Source: Flavicella sediminum (GTDB lineage Bacteria > Bacteroidota > Bacteroidia > Flavobacteriales > Flavobacteriaceae). Taken from it: a stretch of 64,000 bases of DNA. The stretch lies in the NCBI RefSeq assembly GCF_006381105.1, contig NZ_VDET01000002.1:310001-374000 (forward strand), written 5' to 3'. The notes under the pieces are model-generated. The model was not told where the DNA came from, made no database searches, and saw only the letters and a list, made by a program, of their open reading frames with translations. Shown one piece after another: positions 60,616-64,000 of this stretch (the stretch's first letter is position 1; every line of letters begins with the position of its first letter). A program made the translations under genes and the position numbers.

Positions 60616-63597
60616 TTATTCCTTTTTTTTAGCAATGACTACATACATTCTAGCAGCCTCAGGAGCATCTCCATCACAATTTCCTGCCATAACAACACTT
60701 TCTCCTTCCGAAACCTCTCGCTTAAACAAAGACATAGTCACATTCCCTAATTTAAAATCATCACCTGTATCAACATATGCCTCTCTTAAAAATTCTGGAC
60801 GAGGAACTCGATCATCATGCCCAACATACAAAGTCATGTTGGCACCTGCAATAAATTGCAAAAGATCTCTGGCCCAATATTTACTATCTGAATTAGGAAC
60901 TCTTACATATTCTGAACCTGTTAAATATCGAGGAATAACGGTATAATTATAATTCATATCGGTATAGGCTTTCTTTCCCCAAAACACATTCTTTCTTAAG
61001 GTTGCTGGAGCATCTCCAGTATAACTAAATTTCTTAAAAAGCTTGCTTGTATTTGTTACTCCTGGCACATATGGTGGTATGTAGGGCGTATGAGCTGGCA
61101 ATGGTTCTTCCTTTGCTATTACCTGAAAAGTTTGTGGCATTTCAGTTGTCAATCCCCCTTCTAAACTTACCATATTCGAATTTAAACGAATCGTCGCTTG
61201 CTCTATCCCTGGTCGATTTGCCGTAATTGTTACTTGACCAGATTGTAAAAGAGAACGTATAGCAACTCGATTAATACCACATTCGGTATCTAGATACAAA
61301 TTATTCGTAGAATGCTCTTTTCCACTATTGTATCCTCCACGCCAAATGGCAGGCCCGGAAATAGTAAAATCCACTCTTCCATTATCTAACGGACAGCGTT
61401 GTCCGTCTTTGTCTACTACTTCAACATCTATCAATGCGATGTCTGAACCGTCTGCTCGCCATCCTTTAGGCCCTGTTATTGGCGTTAATTTTATTGCAAC
61501 CGGTTTTCCAATCGTTTTTTTAATTTGAGAAACACGCAAATTATCATCTATCAATCCTTCAGCCTTTAGTTCGCCAGATTTCCATTTCACTTTATCAAAT
61601 TTATAAACATAACCATTAACGGGTTCTGCATTTACACCTAGCAATTCATTGTTTAAAAACAATTTTACAGAGGAACAATTTGAAATCACATAAACTGACT
61701 TTTGTGTATCGTCATCATAATTCCAATGCCCTACTATATGAACTTGAGGCTCTGGTCTCCACATAGATTTTAAGGCATAAAAAGCTTCTTTTGGTAAACG
61801 AACACCATCAACCTCTCCACTGGCTCTTGTCACTTCTGTCGGACATCGACCACCATGAGGACCATCGGAAAACACCCAATTAGCCCCACCACTATGGTAA
61901 GGTTTTTTTCCCATTTTATTCCACCAATGATCTGCTTGTCGAACCGCAAATTCTTCTGACGTTAATTTATAAGTATTGCGTTTGATATTTGGATGCTTGA
62001 AAAAATTAGCATCAGGAGAACTTTTATCCCAAGCTCTACGAGGAGCTTCATCTCTACAATACTCACTTTCTATTATTGGTAAATTTGGATATTCTCCTTC
62101 CCATCCTTCTGTACCAATCTCTATGCTCACATATCTCTCAGAACAAGCGGAATTATCAGCTCGCCTATTCCCCATCAATCTTTTCCCATTGGGATCGTAA
62201 GTATTAATTACATTCAATATTTCTTCATAATGCGCAGCAGACTCAGCCCAATTACCACCTTCCCAAATAAAAATGGAAGGATGGTTACGGTAATAGACAA
62301 TCATATCTCTAAAAGCCGCAATACGAATATCCCAAGTTTCGCCTTCATCTTCAGATTCTCCTGCTACACCAGGCATTAAAGTTACAAAACCATACTTATC
62401 CCCCATGGCAATCTCAGAAGGAGATCCAGCACAATGTCCCCATCGAATAAAATTCCCACCTGCTTCATCCATTAAATTATAAGTAAAATCTCTTAACCAA
62501 TCTGGCAAAGCAGCACCAAGGCCTGCCCAACTGTTTGTTGGTTTTTGCCCCCATCCATGTAATTTTGCATATTCTCCATTTATGTGAAAACCTGTATCTT
62601 TATTAAATTCAAAACTTCTTATCCCTAAAGGAGTTTCTTGACTATCTAAAACTATATTGTTTTGTTTTACAACCGATACTACCTTATACATATAAGGATA
62701 ACGCGTATACCAAAGTTTAGGATTGCTTATGGTTATTTGAGTTTCAAAAACAAATTTTTCATTTGCTCCTATGTTATGTGCATCCATTCCTTTTTGTACG
62801 ATATTCCCTTCACTGTCTACTATAAAAGATTCAAAAACAACATTTTTAATGTCTTTGTACTCATTGTACACTTCTGACTTTACCGTTATAGTTGCACTTT
62901 TTTTACTAACATTCTCTGCATATGCATAAGTTCCAACCGTTTTTAAATTATCATACAAGGGTAAAGTTATATGAAGTGGATCCATGGTGTGTAAAAATAC
63001 ATTTCTATAAATCCCACCATGCGTTGGATGCCAATGTTCATGATTCCAAACTAGTGGAAAATTTTTTCTAAAATGATCTGCTCTGTCGTTCTTTACTTTT
63101 ACGGCAATCACATTTTCTTCTCCAAACTTTATATGAGGAGTTAAATCAAAACCAAACGGTATAAAACCTGTCTGATTTTGGCCTAAGAAAACACCATTTA
63201 CGTAAACATCCGCTATCTGTCGTACCGATTCAAATTCGATAAAAATTTTCTTTCCATTGGCTGTTTTTGGCAAGGTAAAATGTTTTCTATACCAAACAGT
63301 CCCTCTCCATTGATTCGACTCTCCGTCATGATGCCCTAAACTAAAATCATCAAAAGTATCAATATCATTGTAAGTATGTGGACAACTAATAGTAGACCAT
63401 GCAGCATCGTCGTAATCTTTAACTTGTGCTTTATCTGGATTGTCTTTTACAAATTTCCAATCCAAATTAAAATTATAACGAACTCGATTGCTACTTAAAA
63501 CCGCTTTATTAGTTTTATTTGTACCACAAGCTATAAAACCTAAACTAAGGACAACTAAATAAAATATATTTGCTATTACTTTACACATACCATTCAT
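60616..63597 (-). CDS. Glycoside hydrolase family 2-like, atypical acid/base motif, lipoprotein
   Basis: A 993-aa lipoprotein (GFIAC, Cys24; ATG at 63588 is an alternative start). The GH2 sugar-binding (VRQIADVYVNG), Ig and TIM-barrel domains are clear, followed by Ig-like domains and a C-terminal jelly roll. The nucleophile Glu is present in IIESEYCRDE (about residue 511). Where other GH2 proteins have GNE, this one reads WEGGNWAES (about 445), so the usual acid/base Glu is Trp. A neighbouring Glu could take over, or the specificity or mechanism differs. It lies 22 bp after the GH3 gene. Family is confident, activity uncertain. Confidence 0.88.
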   Translation of the reverse strand: MNGMCKVIANIFYLVVLSLGFIACGTNKTNKAVLSSNRVRYNFNLDWKFVKDNPDKAQVKDYDDAAWSTISCPHTYNDIDTFDDFSLGHHDGESNQWRGTVWYRKHFTLPKTANGKKIFIEFESVRQIADVYVNGVFLGQNQTGFIPFGFDLTPHIKFGEENVIAVKVKNDRADHFRKNFPLVWNHEHWHPTHGGIYRNVFLHTMDPLHITLPLYDNLKTVGTYAYAENVSKKSATITVKSEVYNEYKDIKNVVFESFIVDSEGNIVQKGMDAHNIGANEKFVFETQITISNPKLWYTRYPYMYKVVSVVKQNNIVLDSQETPLGIRSFEFNKDTGFHINGEYAKLHGWGQKPTNSWAGLGAALPDWLRDFTYNLMDEAGGNFIRWGHCAGSPSEIAMGDKYGFVTLMPGVAGESEDEGETWDIRIAAFRDMIVYYRNHPSIFIWEGGNWAESAAHYEEILNVINTYDPNGKRLMGNRRADNSACSERYVSIEIGTEGWEGEYPNLPIIESEYCRDEAPRRAWDKSSPDANFFKHPNIKRNTYKLTSEEFAVRQADHWWNKMGKKPYHSGGANWVFSDGPHGGRCPTEVTRASGEVDGVRLPKEAFYALKSMWRPEPQVHIVGHWNYDDDTQKSVYVISNCSSVKLFLNNELLGVNAEPVNGYVYKFDKVKWKSGELKAEGLIDDNLRVSQIKKTIGKPVAIKLTPITGPKGWRADGSDIALIDVEVVDKDGQRCPLDNGRVDFTISGPAIWRGGYNSGKEHSTNNLYLDTECGINRVAIRSLLQSGQVTITANRPGIEQATIRLNSNMVSLEGGLTTEMPQTFQVIAKEEPLPAHTPYIPPYVPGVTNTSKLFKKFSYTGDAPATLRKNVFWGKKAYTDMNYNYTVIPRYLTGSEYVRVPNSDSKYWARDLLQFIAGANMTLYVGHDDRVPRPEFLREAYVDTGDDFKLGNVTMSLFKREVSEGESVVMAGNCDGDAPEAARMYVVIAKKKE

Positions 63598-63619
63598 CTA
63601 TAAATTCTTAAAGTGCTAT

Positions 63620-64000
63620 TTATTTTAACACCTTTAAAGTGCTCGTTTTTAAATCTTCTTTTTTAGAGGATGTTCCCAAAGAAATTGTAAACGTGCCAGG
63701 TTCCACTACTTTCTTCATTTCTTGATTTAAAATATTTAGTTCGTTAAATCCTAAATTAAAAGTTACTGTTTTTGTTTCGCCTGGATGTAATGTAATACGT
63801 TCAAAACCTTTTAGCATTTTAAGGTAACGTCCTACAGAAGCATAATCATCACGTACATACATTTGTACAACCTCATCACCAACTCTGTTTCCTGTGTTCG
63901 TTACATCAATAGAAATAGTTGTCGTTCCATTTTTAGCAATCGTTTTGTTTTTCAATTTGGGTGTTCCCAATGAAAACGTTGTATAACTCAATCCGTATCC
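63620..64000 (-). CDS. Glycoside hydrolase family 3, C-terminal fragment (5' part beyond the window)
   Basis: The minus-strand frame is open to the window end and begins GYGLSYTTF, the start of the fibronectin type III-like domain that closes most GH3 enzymes. The rest of that domain follows (VTNTGNRVGDEVVQMYV, LKGFERITLHPGE). About 126 residues are visible. The catalytic domains lie outside, so specificity cannot be judged; GH3 members of ulvan loci are usually beta-xylosidases or beta-glucosidases. It is the first visible gene of the right-hand operon. Confidence 0.9.
   Translation of the reverse strand, partial: GYGLSYTTFSLGTPKLKNKTIAKNGTTTISIDVTNTGNRVGDEVVQMYVRDDYASVGRYLKMLKGFERITLHPGETKTVTFNLGFNELNILNQEMKKVVEPGTFTISLGTSSKKEDLKTSTLKVLK

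Overview
The window reads as one large polysaccharide utilization locus (PUL) of a marine, AT-rich Bacteroidota, most likely a Flavobacteriaceae relative of Formosa, Algibacter or Zobellia. The evidence is two SusC/SusD pairs, a hybrid two-component regulator with a Reg_prop propeller, two T9SS type A sorting domains, many lipoprotein signals, and a dense set of glycoside hydrolases, lyases and sulfatases. The target is most likely ulvan or a similar sulfated, rhamnose- and uronate-rich algal polysaccharide. That rests on a BNR_4 propeller lyase with PL24/PL25-like active-site spacing, two GH78 and one GH106 rhamnosidase, an L-rhamnose mutarotase, four S1 sulfatases, GH39-like, GH43, GH2 and GH3 enzymes, and a sulfatase carrying a GH78-type domain.

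Layout. Positions 1-13570 (+ strand): the end of a GH2 enzyme, then SusC, SusD, a second SusC lacking the usual N-terminal extension, a second SusD, and a DUF1735-like surface lipoprotein, closed by a strong terminator. Positions 14169-18077 (- strand): an SGNH hydrolase and a LacZ-type GH2. Positions 18547-20702 (+ strand): fructose-1,6-bisphosphatase and a GntR-type regulator. Positions 20982-46741 (- strand): the main enzyme block, in order of transcription rhamnose mutarotase, BNR_4 lyase, an unassigned lyase-like protein, a PL7-like protein, two GH78, a sulfatase, GH2, PL8, GH106, a sulfatase, and a T9SS clan GH-A hydrolase. Positions 47030-54252 (- strand): hybrid two-component regulator, sulfatase with GH78-type tail, second GntR-type regulator. 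Positions 54580-64000 (- strand): GH39-like, GH43, nucleoside-hydrolase-like protein, sulfatase, GH2 and the end of a GH3, probably one operon entered from beyond the window.

Working model (inference). The two T9SS enzymes cut the polymer outside the cell. The SusC/D pairs and the lipoprotein capture and import oligosaccharides. Periplasmic or lipoprotein sulfatases, rhamnosidases, lyases and exo-glycosidases reduce them to sugars. RhaM handles rhamnose, and FBPase supports gluconeogenesis from the resulting C3 units. The hybrid two-component system and two GntR paralogues regulate. A recurrent bipartite sequence (ATCCTG, two bases, CTGTACTGAT, in variants) lies upstream of at least seven of the transcription units, always in the same orientation relative to the gene, and is a candidate regulon operator. 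Points for follow-up include the sulfatase with a GH78 N-domain, a 10-C tract inside an operator-like site, several enzyme-like proteins with missing or unassigned catalytic residues, and the lack of any GH88/GH105 gene beside the lyases.
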